Source: UBA4615 sp964399635 (lineage in GTDB: Bacteria; Pseudomonadota; Gammaproteobacteria; Burkholderiales; Burkholderiaceae_E). Taken from it: DNA of 64,000 bases. The DNA lies in contig CAYNRU010000007.1 in assembly GCA_964399635.1 (NCBI GenBank), positions 62,001 to 126,000 on the forward strand. The letters run 5' to 3'. The position numbers and the translations under genes are program-made. Shown here in pieces: positions 35,730 through 44,212 of the stretch. Every line of letters starts with the position of its first letter. Position 1 is the first letter of the stretch. The notes under the pieces are model-generated. The model searched no databases and was not told the origin of the DNA. It saw only the letters and a program-made list of their open reading frames with translations.

Positions 35730-37475
35730 CGCGCCGGTCGCGACGTCGTCCCGCAGCGTCTCCACCCCCGCCACGAAGGTGTGGCGGTAGCCGCTCGCCG
35801 ACTGCAGGAAGCGCTTGCCCCCGGCCGGCAGGTCGTACTCGATGCGAGGCCGGTGCAGCGTGAGCCCCGCGAGGTCGATCAGGTTCAGGTCGGCACGCAG
35901 CCCCGGCAGCACGGCGCCGCGATCGGCGAGGCCGTAGGACAGCGCGCTGGCCCGCGTCTGCTTGTGCACCACGAACTCGAGCGGCAGGCGCGCGCCGCGG
36001 CGCCGGTCGCGCGCCCAGTGCGTCAGCAGGTAGGTCGGGCCGCTGCCGTCGCAGATGGTGCCGACGTGCGCGCCGCCGTCGCCCACGCCCATCACGGTCG
36101 CGTCGTCGGCGAGCATCGTGCGGACCACGTCCAGGTCGCCGCCGGTGTAGTTCTCGAACGGGTGGAGCAGCAGGCCGCGCCCGTCGTCGGCGAGCAGCGT
36201 CTCGAGCGCGACCGCCCAGACCGAGCGCCCGGCCGCCGCTGCGACTGCGGCGACCGAGCTCGCCGCGTCCGGCTCGTAATCGGGCACCGCGGCCATCGCG
36301 AACGCCCGCTGCAGCATGCCGCCGATCATCCGCGTGTGCGCGTCCTGCGGGCGCTCCTCGACCAGCCGGGCGCACAGCCCGGGGTCGGCCCGCAGCCGCG
36401 CGACCCGCTCGGCGGGCGCGAGGCCCGCCAGCGGCGCCCAGGCCGGATGGTTGCCGAAGGGATTGAGGCTCGCCTCCAGCCCCAGCAGCACCCCGATCGC
36501 GCGGCTGCCCACCTGGCCGTTGGCCTGCAGCCCCTCGGCGCGGGCCGCATGGATCACATCGAGCGTCTCGCGCCACAGCGTGGGCGCACGGTCGACCTGG
36601 ATCAGCAGCAACGACAGCGGCCGGCGCGAGACGCGCGTGGCCGCCAGCAGCGTCTCGAACTCCCCCGGGCCGAAGTCCGAGTTGACCTCGAGCACGCCAC
36701 GGCGCGCGCGGCGCATCGCGCCGGCCAGCGCGAGCAGCTCCTCCTCGCCCGCCGACAGGCTGGGCGTCGGCCGGCCGTCGCGCGCGCGGTGCTTGGTGGT
36801 GCGCGAGGTCGTCAGTCCGAGCGCGCCCGCGGCGAGCGCCTCCTCGAGCAGCCGGGCCATCGCGTCGCACTCGGCGCCCGTGGGCCGCTCGAAGTGGTCG
36901 CCGCCGCGCTCGCCCATCACGTAGCAGCGCAAGGCCGCGTGGGGCACCTGCGCGCCGATGTCGATCGCGTGGGGCAGGCGGTCGAGGGCGTCGAGGTACT
37001 CCGGGAAGCTCTCCCAGCCGAAGGGGATACCCTCGGCGAGCACCGTGCCGGGGATGTCCTCGACCCCTTCCATCAGGTTGATCAGGAAGTCGATGCCGCC
37101 CGGGCGCAACGGCGCGAAACCGACCCCGCAGTTGCCGAACAGCGCGGTCGTCACGCCGTGCACCGAGGAGGGTGCGAGCGCCGCATCCCAGGTCGCCTGG
37201 CCGTCGTAGTGCGTGTGGATGCCGACGAAGCCGGGCGTGAGCAGCAGCCCGTCCGCGTCGATTTCGCGCGTGCCACGCCCGATCGCGCCGCCGCCGGGCG
37301 CCGTCGCCGAGGCCGGCGCGTCGCGGAGCGTCTCGATGCCGGGCAGCGTGGCCGGGCCGCGCCGGTGCACCGCCGCGATCCGTCCGCCGTCCACCGCGAC
37401 GTCGGCCACGCAGGCCGGCGCGCCGGTCCCGTCGACCAGCGTCGCGCCGCGGATCACCATCTCGTGGGCCGCCAT
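35694..37475 (-). CDS. N-acyl-D-amino-acid deacylase family amidohydrolase
   Basis: 593-residue metal-dependent amidohydrolase. The first metal motif is GFVGIHTHYDGQATWD near 77-92 (H-x-H). FGNCGVGFAPLRPGGIDFLI follows, and a later GVGDGGAHVG aspartate region closes the site. This combination is typical of D-aminoacylases, dihydropyrimidinase-like relatives that remove N-acyl groups from D-amino acids. It directly follows the oligopeptide-binding protein gene (1-bp gap). Together with the MlrC-type peptidase it suggests use of peptides containing D- or unusual residues. Confidence 0.85.
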   Translation of the reverse strand: MAAHEMVIRGATLVDGTGAPACVADVAVDGGRIAAVHRRGPATLPGIETLRDAPASATAPGGGAIGRGTREIDADGLLLTPGFVGIHTHYDGQATWDAALAPSSVHGVTTALFGNCGVGFAPLRPGGIDFLINLMEGVEDIPGTVLAEGIPFGWESFPEYLDALDRLPHAIDIGAQVPHAALRCYVMGERGGDHFERPTGAECDAMARLLEEALAAGALGLTTSRTTKHRARDGRPTPSLSAGEEELLALAGAMRRARRGVLEVNSDFGPGEFETLLAATRVSRRPLSLLLIQVDRAPTLWRETLDVIHAARAEGLQANGQVGSRAIGVLLGLEASLNPFGNHPAWAPLAGLAPAERVARLRADPGLCARLVEERPQDAHTRMIGGMLQRAFAMAAVPDYEPDAASSVAAVAAAAGRSVWAVALETLLADDGRGLLLHPFENYTGGDLDVVRTMLADDATVMGVGDGGAHVGTICDGSGPTYLLTHWARDRRRGARLPLEFVVHKQTRASALSYGLADRGAVLPGLRADLNLIDLAGLTLHRPRIEYDLPAGGKRFLQSASGYRHTFVAGVETLRDDVATGATPGRLVRSRGG

Positions 37476-37476
37476 G

Positions 37477-39072
37477 TCAGGGCACCGGCCGGATCATCAG
37501 CGCGTTGAAGCGGCGCTGCGGGCGGTGGGTGACCGCCAGGCCCTTGCGGGTCGCATAGTCGAACACCGGGTAGAACACCGGGATCAGTCCCTGGTCCGCC
37601 ATGTAGGCCTCCATCACTTTAGAGAGCGCCGCGTTGCGCTGCGCGGGGTCCATCATCGGCAGCGCGGCCGACAGCTGCTGGTCGATCGCCGGATTGCTGT
37701 AGCGCGTGCGATTGGCGGTGCCGAAGCCGCGCGCCGGGTCCGTCGTGGCGAGCATCGCCCGCATGCCGCCGGCGATGTCGTCGGCGCCGTACTGTGCGGT
37801 GAAGGCAGAGAACTCCTGCTTGCTCGCGCGTCCGAAGAACACCGAGCCCGGCATCGTCTCGACCGCCACCGCGAGCCCGAGCCGCGTCCACCCCGACCCG
37901 ATCGCCTGCGCGATGCCGGCGTCGTTGGGGTAGCGGTCGCCGGTCGCGTGCAGCGTGATCTTGAAGCCATCGCCCCAGCCCGCTTCCTTGAGCAGTGCCT
38001 GCGCGCGCGGCAGGTCGTAGGGGTCGGGCCTGAGCGTCGTGCTCACGCCCGGAAAGCCCGCGGGCAGCAGCTGCGAGGCGGGCACGGCGCTGCCCTCGAG
38101 CAGACGCTCGGCGATCGCGCCGCGGCCGATCGCAAGCGACAGCGCCTTGCGCACGCGGGGGTCGCGCAGTGGGTTCTTCGCGAGCGGCGAGCCGTCCTTG
38201 GCAGTGACGAAGGGCGAGACCTCGCGGGCGGAGTCGAGCGCGATGTAGTGCACCTGTGCGGCGGCGCCGCTGGTGATCGTCCAGCGGGCATCCTGCTTGA
38301 GGCGGGGCAGGTCGGCGATCGGGACCAGGTCGATCGCGTCCACCTGCCCCGACAGCAGCGCCGCGACGCGCGACGCGTCCTTCGCGATCACCCGTTCGGT
38401 GACCCGCTGCCAGGGCTGCTTCGGCGCCCAGTGCCCCTCGAAGCGCTCGACCACGAGTCGCTCGCCGTTGACCCACTCCACCAGCTTGTAGGGGCCCGTG
38501 CCGACGGCCGCCTTGCCGGAGTTGTAGTCCGCGGTGGTGGCGCCCTTGCCGGCGCGCGACGACACGATGAAGACGTTGGAGAGGTCGAGCGGCAGCGACG
38601 GCGTGGGCGTGCGCGTGTGCAGCCTGATCGTCAGCGGATCGAGGACTTCCACCCGCTCGATGCCGCGCGTGAACTGGGCGAACGAGTTGGGGCTGTTGGG
38701 CACCTCCGGCACGCGCGCGAAGGTGAAGACCACGTCGTCGGCGCCGAAGGGCGAGCCGTCATGGAACTTCACGTTGGGCCGCAGCTTGAGCTCCCAGGTC
38801 TGGGGGTCGATCGACCGCCACCCGGTGGCCAGCTGAGGCTGGATCGCGCCGGTCTCGTCCTGGAAGGTCAGCTTCTCGTAGAGGTTCTCGTGCGAGGAGC
38901 CGGTGGGGAAGGCCGCGAAGAAATGCGGGTCGAGCGTATTGAGCTCGAGTTTGGTGCCGAGCGTGAGGGTCTGTGCGGACGCGGCACCCGTCGGGAGCAC
39001 GGCGGCGCCGATCGCGAGGGCCGCCAGGATGGCGGCCTGGTGCCGAACCAGCCGGCGAAAACGGAACTGCAT
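37477..39072 (-). CDS. ABC transporter substrate-binding protein, peptide/nickel family (SBP_bac_5)
   Basis: 531-residue periplasmic receptor with a signal peptide at about 8-34 (hydrophobic stretch ending ASAQ). LELNTLDPHFF and the region WELKLRPNVKFHDGSPFGAD near 95-115 are the family signature. Such proteins bind oligopeptides, dipeptides, glutathione or opines. No permease or ATPase gene lies nearby, so this is an orphan receptor that must use a transporter encoded elsewhere. It diverges from the MlrC-type peptidase (84 bp) and is followed directly by the deacylase. Confidence 0.92.
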   Translation of the reverse strand: MQFRFRRLVRHQAAILAALAIGAAVLPTGAASAQTLTLGTKLELNTLDPHFFAAFPTGSSHENLYEKLTFQDETGAIQPQLATGWRSIDPQTWELKLRPNVKFHDGSPFGADDVVFTFARVPEVPNSPNSFAQFTRGIERVEVLDPLTIRLHTRTPTPSLPLDLSNVFIVSSRAGKGATTADYNSGKAAVGTGPYKLVEWVNGERLVVERFEGHWAPKQPWQRVTERVIAKDASRVAALLSGQVDAIDLVPIADLPRLKQDARWTITSGAAAQVHYIALDSAREVSPFVTAKDGSPLAKNPLRDPRVRKALSLAIGRGAIAERLLEGSAVPASQLLPAGFPGVSTTLRPDPYDLPRAQALLKEAGWGDGFKITLHATGDRYPNDAGIAQAIGSGWTRLGLAVAVETMPGSVFFGRASKQEFSAFTAQYGADDIAGGMRAMLATTDPARGFGTANRTRYSNPAIDQQLSAALPMMDPAQRNAALSKVMEAYMADQGLIPVFYPVFDYATRKGLAVTHRPQRRFNALMIRPVP

Positions 39073-39156
39073 CGGAACGTCCTTGGGAGGCGCGGCGACA
39101 GCCGCGGGGCGAGGCGCTATGCTCGGATCACCTCATTCTCGACCGGCTCGCGCACG

Positions 39157-40677
39157 ATGACAACACGCACTCCCAGAATCGCCGTGGGCGGGTTCATGCT
39201 CGAGAGCAATTCGCATGCGCCGGTGGCCACCCGCGAGGAGTTCGAGGGCCAGTGCGAGCTGCGCGGCGCGGCGCTCGAGGCCGACTGGCGCAGCGCGCAT
39301 CCCAAGGCGCCCGGCACCATCCTCGGCTTCGTCGCCGCGATGGACCGCATCGGTCCGTGGCGGCCGGTGCCGCTGCTGCATGCGCACGTCGGCGCGAGCG
39401 GCCCGGTCGACCAGGCCTACTTCGACGAGCTGGTCGACGCGATCTGCGCCGGCCTGCGCGAGGCCGCGCCGCTGGACGGGGTGTTCCTGTCCCTGCATGG
39501 CGCGGCGATCGCCACCGCGGACGACGATCCCGACGGCACGCTGCTCGAGCGGGTGCGCGCGGTGGTGGGTCCGGCCGTGCCGGTGCTGGCCACGCTGGAC
39601 CTGCATGGCAACATCGTGCGCCGCATGGTGGACAACGCCGACGTGCTGGTGGCCTACCGCAGCAACCCGCACGTCGACATGTTCGAGCGCGGCGCCGACT
39701 GCGCGGGCGCGCTCGAGGAGATGCTGGCCGGCATGCGGCCGACCGCGGGCTTCGTGAAGCTGCCCTTCGTGCCGCCCTCGGTCACGCAGAACACCCGGTT
39801 CGGCCCGTATCACGACCTGATCGCCTACGGCCAGTCCATGCGCGATGCCGACGTCGTCGACGTCTCCATCCTGACCGGCTTCACGCTGGGCGACACCTCC
39901 AAGAACGGCATGTCGGTGATCGTGACCACCCGCGGCCAGCCGGCCAGGGCGCAGGCGCTCGCCCGCGACATCGCGCGCCACGCCTGGGCGGGCCGTCGCG
40001 CGTGGGTGCCGCGGCTGACCACGCTCGCCGATGCGACCGCGATGGCGCTCGCCTGCGGGCGCGACCCCGCGCGGCCGTCGCTGATCTTCGCGGACGTCGC
40101 CGACAACCCGGGCGGCGGTGGGCGGGGCAACACGGTCTGGATCCTCGAGGCCTTCGCGCGGGCCGGGGCCGAGGGCGCCGTCTTCGGGCCGATCTTCGAT
40201 CCGGCGCTCGCTGCGCAGGCGCACCGGCTGGGCGAGGGCGCCGCCTTCGACGCGGTGTTCAACCGCGAGGAGACGCACCCGCTGTCCGGGCGCTTCGAGG
40301 CGCCGGCGCGGGTCGAGCGCCTGCATGCCGGTGCCTTCGTCGGGCGGCGCGGCATCTCGGCGGGCAACGCGATCGACAACGGCCCGACCGCGCTGCTGCG
40401 CGTGGGCGGCCTGCAGGTCGTGGTGATCACCCGCCGCGACCAGGCGCGCGACCCGGTGCAGTTCGAGATGATGGGCATCGACCTCGCACGCGTGCGTGCG
40501 CTGGTCGTCAAGTCGCGCGGGCACTTCCGGGCGGCGTTCGACGAGTTCTTCCCGGACGACCGGATCGTCGAGGTCGACGTGCCGGGGCTCACGACGCCGG
40601 TGCTCGCCAACGTCGCCTGGGAACGGATGCCGCGGCCTGTGTACCCGCTCGATCCGGAGATGTCCTGGGACTGTTGA
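39157..40677 (+). CDS. M81 family metallopeptidase (MlrC-like)
   Basis: 506-residue MlrC/microcystinase C-type protein. The N-terminus RIAVGGFMLESNSHAP is characteristic. Probable zinc ligands lie in LDLHGNIV and SNPHVDMFERG, with FADVADNPGGGGRGNT later and a C-terminal FPDDRIVEVDVPGL. MlrC completes degradation of linearised microcystin, but most family members in Proteobacteria act on other, unknown peptides. The ATG at 39157 gives the expected short N-terminus. It diverges from the peptide-receptor/D-aminoacylase pair. Confidence 0.9.
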   Translation: MTTRTPRIAVGGFMLESNSHAPVATREEFEGQCELRGAALEADWRSAHPKAPGTILGFVAAMDRIGPWRPVPLLHAHVGASGPVDQAYFDELVDAICAGLREAAPLDGVFLSLHGAAIATADDDPDGTLLERVRAVVGPAVPVLATLDLHGNIVRRMVDNADVLVAYRSNPHVDMFERGADCAGALEEMLAGMRPTAGFVKLPFVPPSVTQNTRFGPYHDLIAYGQSMRDADVVDVSILTGFTLGDTSKNGMSVIVTTRGQPARAQALARDIARHAWAGRRAWVPRLTTLADATAMALACGRDPARPSLIFADVADNPGGGGRGNTVWILEAFARAGAEGAVFGPIFDPALAAQAHRLGEGAAFDAVFNREETHPLSGRFEAPARVERLHAGAFVGRRGISAGNAIDNGPTALLRVGGLQVVVITRRDQARDPVQFEMMGIDLARVRALVVKSRGHFRAAFDEFFPDDRIVEVDVPGLTTPVLANVAWERMPRPVYPLDPEMSWDC

Positions 40678-40697
40678 GGGCGCTTGCTTCGTTCTTG

Positions 40698-40835
40698 GGT
40701 TGGCGCGAGGCGCTGCTGTGGGCGGCTCGTTCCTTCGCTCGGCGGTTGGCGCGAGGCGCTGCTGTGGGTGGCACGTTTCTTCGCTCGGCGGTTGGCGCGA
40801 GGCGCTGCTGTGGGTGGCACGTTCCTCCGCTCGGC
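40698..40835. repeat. Three 46-bp tandem repeats downstream of the M81 gene
   Basis: Copies start at 40698, 40744 and 40790. Each begins GGTTGGCGCGAGGCGCTGCT and ends near CTTCGCTCGGC, and they differ by a few bases. A shortened, degenerate piece precedes the first. They start 20 bp past the M81 stop and end beside the inverted-repeat element. No credible protein is encoded. Confidence 0.9.
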
Positions 40836-40843
40836 GGGACGCA
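40834..40843 (+). repeat. Left copy of a 10-bp flanking direct repeat
   Basis: GCGGGACGCA abuts the left end of the inverted-repeat element. An identical copy lies at 41483-41492, directly after its right end. This is the pattern of a target-site duplication, though GC-rich sequence makes chance matches easier. Confidence 0.5.
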
Positions 40844-41482
40844 CCCCCGGCTGCGCCGGGGGTCCCCGCGCGGGGCGGGGCGGCGAGGGAGGCGGGGCAA
40901 GAACTCGCTGCGCTCAGACAGCTTGCCCCTCTCGGCCGGCCTGAGGCCGTCCGAGCCCCCTCGCCACCCCGCCCCGCACGGTGCGTCCCGAGGTCGCTGC
41001 GGAACGTGCCGCCCGCAGCGGCGCCGGGCAAGGTGGATGCGCGCGCAGCCGCTCGTGGCTGGAAGCTCGGGGCGGCTCGGTGGCCACCTTGGGCTGCCAC
41101 CCGTTCTCCGGCCGCAACACCGGTCAGGTCGACGACCCCCGGCACGCAACCGAGCAACATCTGCGAACGTCGCGGCGACAGCCGCAACAGCCACAACAGC
41201 CACAACAGCCACAACAGCCGCATCAGCCACATCAGCCGCATCAGCCACAACGACCCAGTGGCAGGCCACCGCTGCTTTCGATCGCCTCCCACGGTGTTCG
41301 ACGCCGGTGCGGGGTGGGGGTCACGGAGCCGTTGGCCCGCACCGTGGGGTTGGTCGTCGCGGCGGGACTCGGACGGCCGCAGGCCGGCCGAGAGGGGCAA
41401 GCTGTCTGAGCGCAGCGAGTTCTTGCCCCGCTCCCGTCGCGGCGGCCGACCCCACGGGGATCCCCCGGCGCAGCCGGGGGAT
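40844..41482. mobile_element. MITE- or REPIN-like element with long terminal inverted repeats
   Basis: The left arm (40844 to about 40960) and right arm (about 41364 to 41482) are inverted copies. Each outer end is a perfect hairpin, CCCCCGGC-loop-GCCGGGGG (40844-40862 and 41462-41480). The inner 66-bp cores (40894-40959 and 41364-41429) match at about 64 of 66 positions; the stretch between hairpin and core is diverged. A perfect 10-bp direct repeat flanks the whole. About 400 bp of non-coding spacer includes a 9-bp repeat tract. There is no transposase. From memory, sequences like the core recur between genes in other Burkholderiales, so a dispersed repeat family is likely. Confidence 0.6.
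41179..41250. repeat. Eight 9-bp tandem repeats
   Basis: Units of CAGCCACAA, with variants CAGCCGCAA, CAGCCGCAT and CAGCCACAT, run without interruption inside the inverted-repeat element. The period of three codons leaves open frames on both strands, but neither frame has a start with a ribosome site. This is best read as a slippage-prone microsatellite. Confidence 0.9.
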
Positions 41483-41492
41483 GCGGGACGCA
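41483..41492 (+). repeat. Right copy of a 10-bp flanking direct repeat
   Basis: GCGGGACGCA, identical to the copy at 40834-40843, directly follows the right end of the inverted-repeat element. Confidence 0.5.
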
Positions 41493-41629
41493 GCGCAGTG
41501 ACCCCCGCCCCGTACCGGCGTCGCGCTCCACGCATCGCCCGATCTCCGGCGTCACGCGCCACGCCACGTCCAGCGCCCGCCCGTCGGCGCCCCCGGTCCT
41601 CGCCGTCCGACCCGCCCCGCCGCGCACCG

Positions 41630-41635
41630 TAAAAT
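41630..41635 (+). promoter_or_regulatory. Putative -10 box for the FabG-like SDR
   Basis: TAAAAT in an otherwise very GC-rich stretch, about 33 nt before the GTG at 41669. It would give a leader of about 27 nt. The -35 is weak. Confidence 0.35.
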
Positions 41636-41668
41636 GCCTGCCATCCCCACTCCGCAGGATCCCGCACC

Positions 41669-42409
41669 GTGCGCCTCTCCGACAAAGTCGCCATCGTCAC
41701 CGGCTCCGCCCAGGGCATCGGCCTCGCCACCGCGCTGCGTCTCGCCGCCGACGGCGCGCGCGTCGTCGTCGCCGACCTCAGCCCCCAGCGCGTCGAGGCC
41801 GCCGTGGCCGCGGTCCGCGCCGCCGGCGGACGTGCGATGGGCTGCGTCGTCGACGTCACCGACCGGCCTACCATCGACGCGATGGTCGCGAGCGTGCGGA
41901 CCGAGTGGGGCAGCATCGACGTCCTGATCAACAACGCCGGGATCACCAAGGACGCGCGCCTCCTGAAGATGACGTCGGCGCAGTTCGACTCCGTGATCGC
42001 CGTCAACCTCAAGGGCGTGTTCGAGTGCACCCAGGCGGTCGCCGACACCATGATCGCGCAGGGCAGCGGCTCGATCGTCAACGCCTCCTCGGTGGTCGGC
42101 CTGTACGGCAACTTCGGCCAGACCAACTACGCCGCGACCAAGGCCGGCGTGATCGGCCTGACCAAGACCTGGGCGCGCGAGCTCGGCCCAAAGGGCATCC
42201 GGGTCAACGCCGTGTGCCCCGGCTTCATCCTCACCCCGATCCTCGACACCATCCCCGAGGCGGTGATGCAGAAGATGGTCGACAAGGTGCCGCTCGGACG
42301 CCTGGGCAAGCCCGAGGAGATCGCCGCGGTGTACGCCTTCCTCGCGAGCGACGACGCGAGCTACCTCAACGGCGCGGTCCTCGAGGTCTCGGGCGGGATC
42401 CAGCTCTGA
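41669..42409 (+). CDS. FabG-like 3-oxoacyl-reductase (SDR)
   Basis: 246-residue short-chain reductase, the exact size of FabG. It has TGSAQGIG near 11-18, NNAGI near 89-93, the catalytic serine in NASSVVG and the Y-x3-K pair in NYAATKAG. NVTKD-like NAGITKDARLLKM resembles FabG, which reduces beta-ketoacyl-ACP with NADPH. No fatty acid synthesis gene adjoins it, so it is probably a stand-alone paralogue, perhaps acetoacetyl-CoA reductase-like. The GTG start is chosen because family proteins begin a few residues before DKVAIVTG. Confidence 0.9.
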   Translation: MRLSDKVAIVTGSAQGIGLATALRLAADGARVVVADLSPQRVEAAVAAVRAAGGRAMGCVVDVTDRPTIDAMVASVRTEWGSIDVLINNAGITKDARLLKMTSAQFDSVIAVNLKGVFECTQAVADTMIAQGSGSIVNASSVVGLYGNFGQTNYAATKAGVIGLTKTWARELGPKGIRVNAVCPGFILTPILDTIPEAVMQKMVDKVPLGRLGKPEEIAAVYAFLASDDASYLNGAVLEVSGGIQL

Positions 42410-42431
42410 CCGTCGCCGGGCGGCGGGCCGC

Positions 42432-43619
42432 TCAGGCGCTGCCCGCGGCCGGTCGCGACGCGTCCCGTGGGCCGGGCTCGGTCAGCCTCACGAGCAGCGC
42501 GACGCCCAGGATCAAGATCGCCGAGACCACCGGCAGCCCGCGGTAGCCCACGGCCGCGATCACCGCGCCGCCGATCGCGGCGCCCGCCGCCGTGCCCAGA
42601 TACAGCATCGACGCGTTGAGCGCGAGCAGCACCGTCGCTTCCTGAGGCGCCAGCGCGACCAGCCGCGCCTGCTGCGACGCGTAGAACGCGAAGCCGATCA
42701 CGCCCCACACCAGGAACACGCCCACCAGCGGCACCGTGCGCCCGGGCATCGCCCAGATCGCCGCGAACACCACGCAGAACCCGCCGCAGATCGCATACAG
42801 CACCCGCGTCGCGCCGAATCGGTCGGCGAGCGAGCCGCCCAGGAAGGTGCCCGCGAGCGCCGCGACCCCGAACCCCGCCAGCACCGGCGCGATCGAGGCC
42901 GCCGGCACGCCCGCGTACTCGCGCAGGAAGGCGCCCACGTAGCTGAACAGGCTGAAGATCGATGCGAAGTAGATGCCGGTGATCGCGAGTGCCAGCATCG
43001 TCCGACGCTCGCGCAGTACCCGCCCGTAGCCCGCCAGGCTGGCCGGCGCGCCGCCCGCGTCGGACGAGGCCCGGCTCAGCAGCAATGCGAGCGCGATCGA
43101 GGCCGCGGCCACGCCCCAGAAGGCGAGCGGCCAGCCGAAGCGCGACCAGCTGGCCCATGCGCCGAACGGCACGCCGACGATGTACGACAGTCCGACCCCC
43201 GAGAACACCACCGACAGCGCCCGCCCGCGCATCGCCGGCGGCACCATCGCGACCGCCAGGGCCGCGGCGGTTGGCGTGAACAGGCCGGCGGCGAAGGCCA
43301 TCGCCACGCGCGCCGCCGCCAGTTCGCCCCAGGTCGCGGCGAGCGCCGAGGCGACGTTGCCCGCGGCCAGCAGCAGCGCGCCGCCGATCAGCACCGTCTT
43401 CGCGCGGTAGCGCCCGAAGCCCGCCAGCAGCACCGGCGCGCCGATCGCGTTGGCGAGCGAGTACACGGTCATCAGCTGGCCGGTCGCCGACACCGAGACG
43501 CCGAGCGACGCCGACATCGGCTCGATGATGCCCCCGATCACGAACGCGCCGGTGCCGACCACCAGGTTGCCGAGCGCCAGCACCCACAGGAAGGGAGGCA
43601 GCCGGGCGGGCGCGCTCAC
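42432..43619 (-). CDS. MFS transporter (AraJ/drug:H+ antiporter-like)
   Basis: 395-residue protein with about 12 transmembrane helices. The N-terminal helix starts FLWVLALGNLVVGTGAFVIG, the loop between helices 2 and 3 carries GFGRYRAKTVLIGG, and a GSLADRFGATRV-type motif appears in the second half. Members of this branch (AraJ/YdhP/PbuE-like) export sugars, nucleosides or drugs. The substrate is not evident. It converges on the FabG-like gene with a 22-bp gap. Confidence 0.87.
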   Translation of the reverse strand: MSAPARLPPFLWVLALGNLVVGTGAFVIGGIIEPMSASLGVSVSATGQLMTVYSLANAIGAPVLLAGFGRYRAKTVLIGGALLLAAGNVASALAATWGELAAARVAMAFAAGLFTPTAAALAVAMVPPAMRGRALSVVFSGVGLSYIVGVPFGAWASWSRFGWPLAFWGVAAASIALALLLSRASSDAGGAPASLAGYGRVLRERRTMLALAITGIYFASIFSLFSYVGAFLREYAGVPAASIAPVLAGFGVAALAGTFLGGSLADRFGATRVLYAICGGFCVVFAAIWAMPGRTVPLVGVFLVWGVIGFAFYASQQARLVALAPQEATVLLALNASMLYLGTAAGAAIGGAVIAAVGYRGLPVVSAILILGVALLVRLTEPGPRDASRPAAGSA

Positions 43620-43836
43620 GCCTCGGTACCCGTCGGCGCCTGCGGCCCTCGGGCGCCGCGGACCGCGGCGTCTTGCCGGGACCGGTGGCGCGGTGCGTCG
43701 GTGCGCCCTGCGTGGCGCGGCGCAGGCCCGGCCGGGTCGGTCCGCAGCCTAGCGCCAGAAGCGGATGCCTTGCCGAATCGCGCCGCCCCGGGCGCGCAGG
43801 GTGATGCCGGGCTCGCGCTAGGCCGATGCATCGTGG

Positions 43837-43983
43837 TCAGGCCGGTGGCCGAGGACTCGAGGTTGGGGGTAGGGCGGGAGCGATCGGGCGGACTGCCTCG
43901 AAGTCGGAGCCGACCAAGGCGGTCTGCGGCACGATGCCGATCCCTTGGTCGATCCGCGTCGAGGTGTGCTGGCGGGTGCCCAT
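43837..43983 (-). pseudogene. Possible remnant of a LysR-type regulator C-terminus
   Basis: A 48-codon frame contains GIGIVPQTALVGSDFEAVRP followed by a Pro-rich tail. The first part resembles the end of LysR-family effector domains (typically GLGIALLP followed by a loop and a strand). No upstream helix-turn-helix or further effector-domain sequence is readable. It may be a decayed fragment, or chance. Confidence 0.2.
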
Positions 43984-44158
43984 CGTAGCACCCGGGGTGC
44001 CGTCGGGCAGCGCGGCGGCGGGTGCGCCGACCCGCCCCGTGACCCCTGTGCGGGCGTGGCCGGCGGCGCCCGGGCACCGCCCGTCGGATCGCCGCCCGAA
44101 GCCGCCGCGATGTCCCGCCGCGGGCCTGCCGCGCGCCGGTCGATCCCGGGCAAGTGGC

Positions 44159-44164
44159 TATAAT
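44159..44164 (+). promoter_or_regulatory. -10 box of the RNB exonuclease gene
   Basis: A perfect TATAAT in a region of more than 70% GC, 48 nt before the ATG at 44213. The predicted leader is about 42 nt. No matching -35 is obvious. Confidence 0.55.
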
Positions 44165-44212
44165 CGGTCGCTCGGCGGCGCTGGCCGCATCACGGGCTGT
44201 CGGCGACGTTTC

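Larger units (their letters stand above)
43620..44212. other. 593-bp region without a clear gene
   Basis: This lies between the starts of the leftward MFS gene and the rightward RNB gene. It holds a candidate regulator remnant on the minus strand (43837-43983) and the RNB promoter at its right end. Other frames here give low-complexity, Arg/Pro-rich peptides typical of GC-rich shadow frames. No RNA gene was recognised. Confidence 0.6.

Noticed and set aside
41179..41250. CRISPR array
   Set aside because: Units are 9 bp and contiguous with no spacers, and no cas gene is nearby.
40678..41668. Protein-coding genes in the repeat region, including a PQQ/HQP-repeat peptide
   Set aside because: The open frames come from 9-bp and 46-bp periodic DNA and GC-rich palindromes. 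None has a start with a ribosome site or conserved motif.
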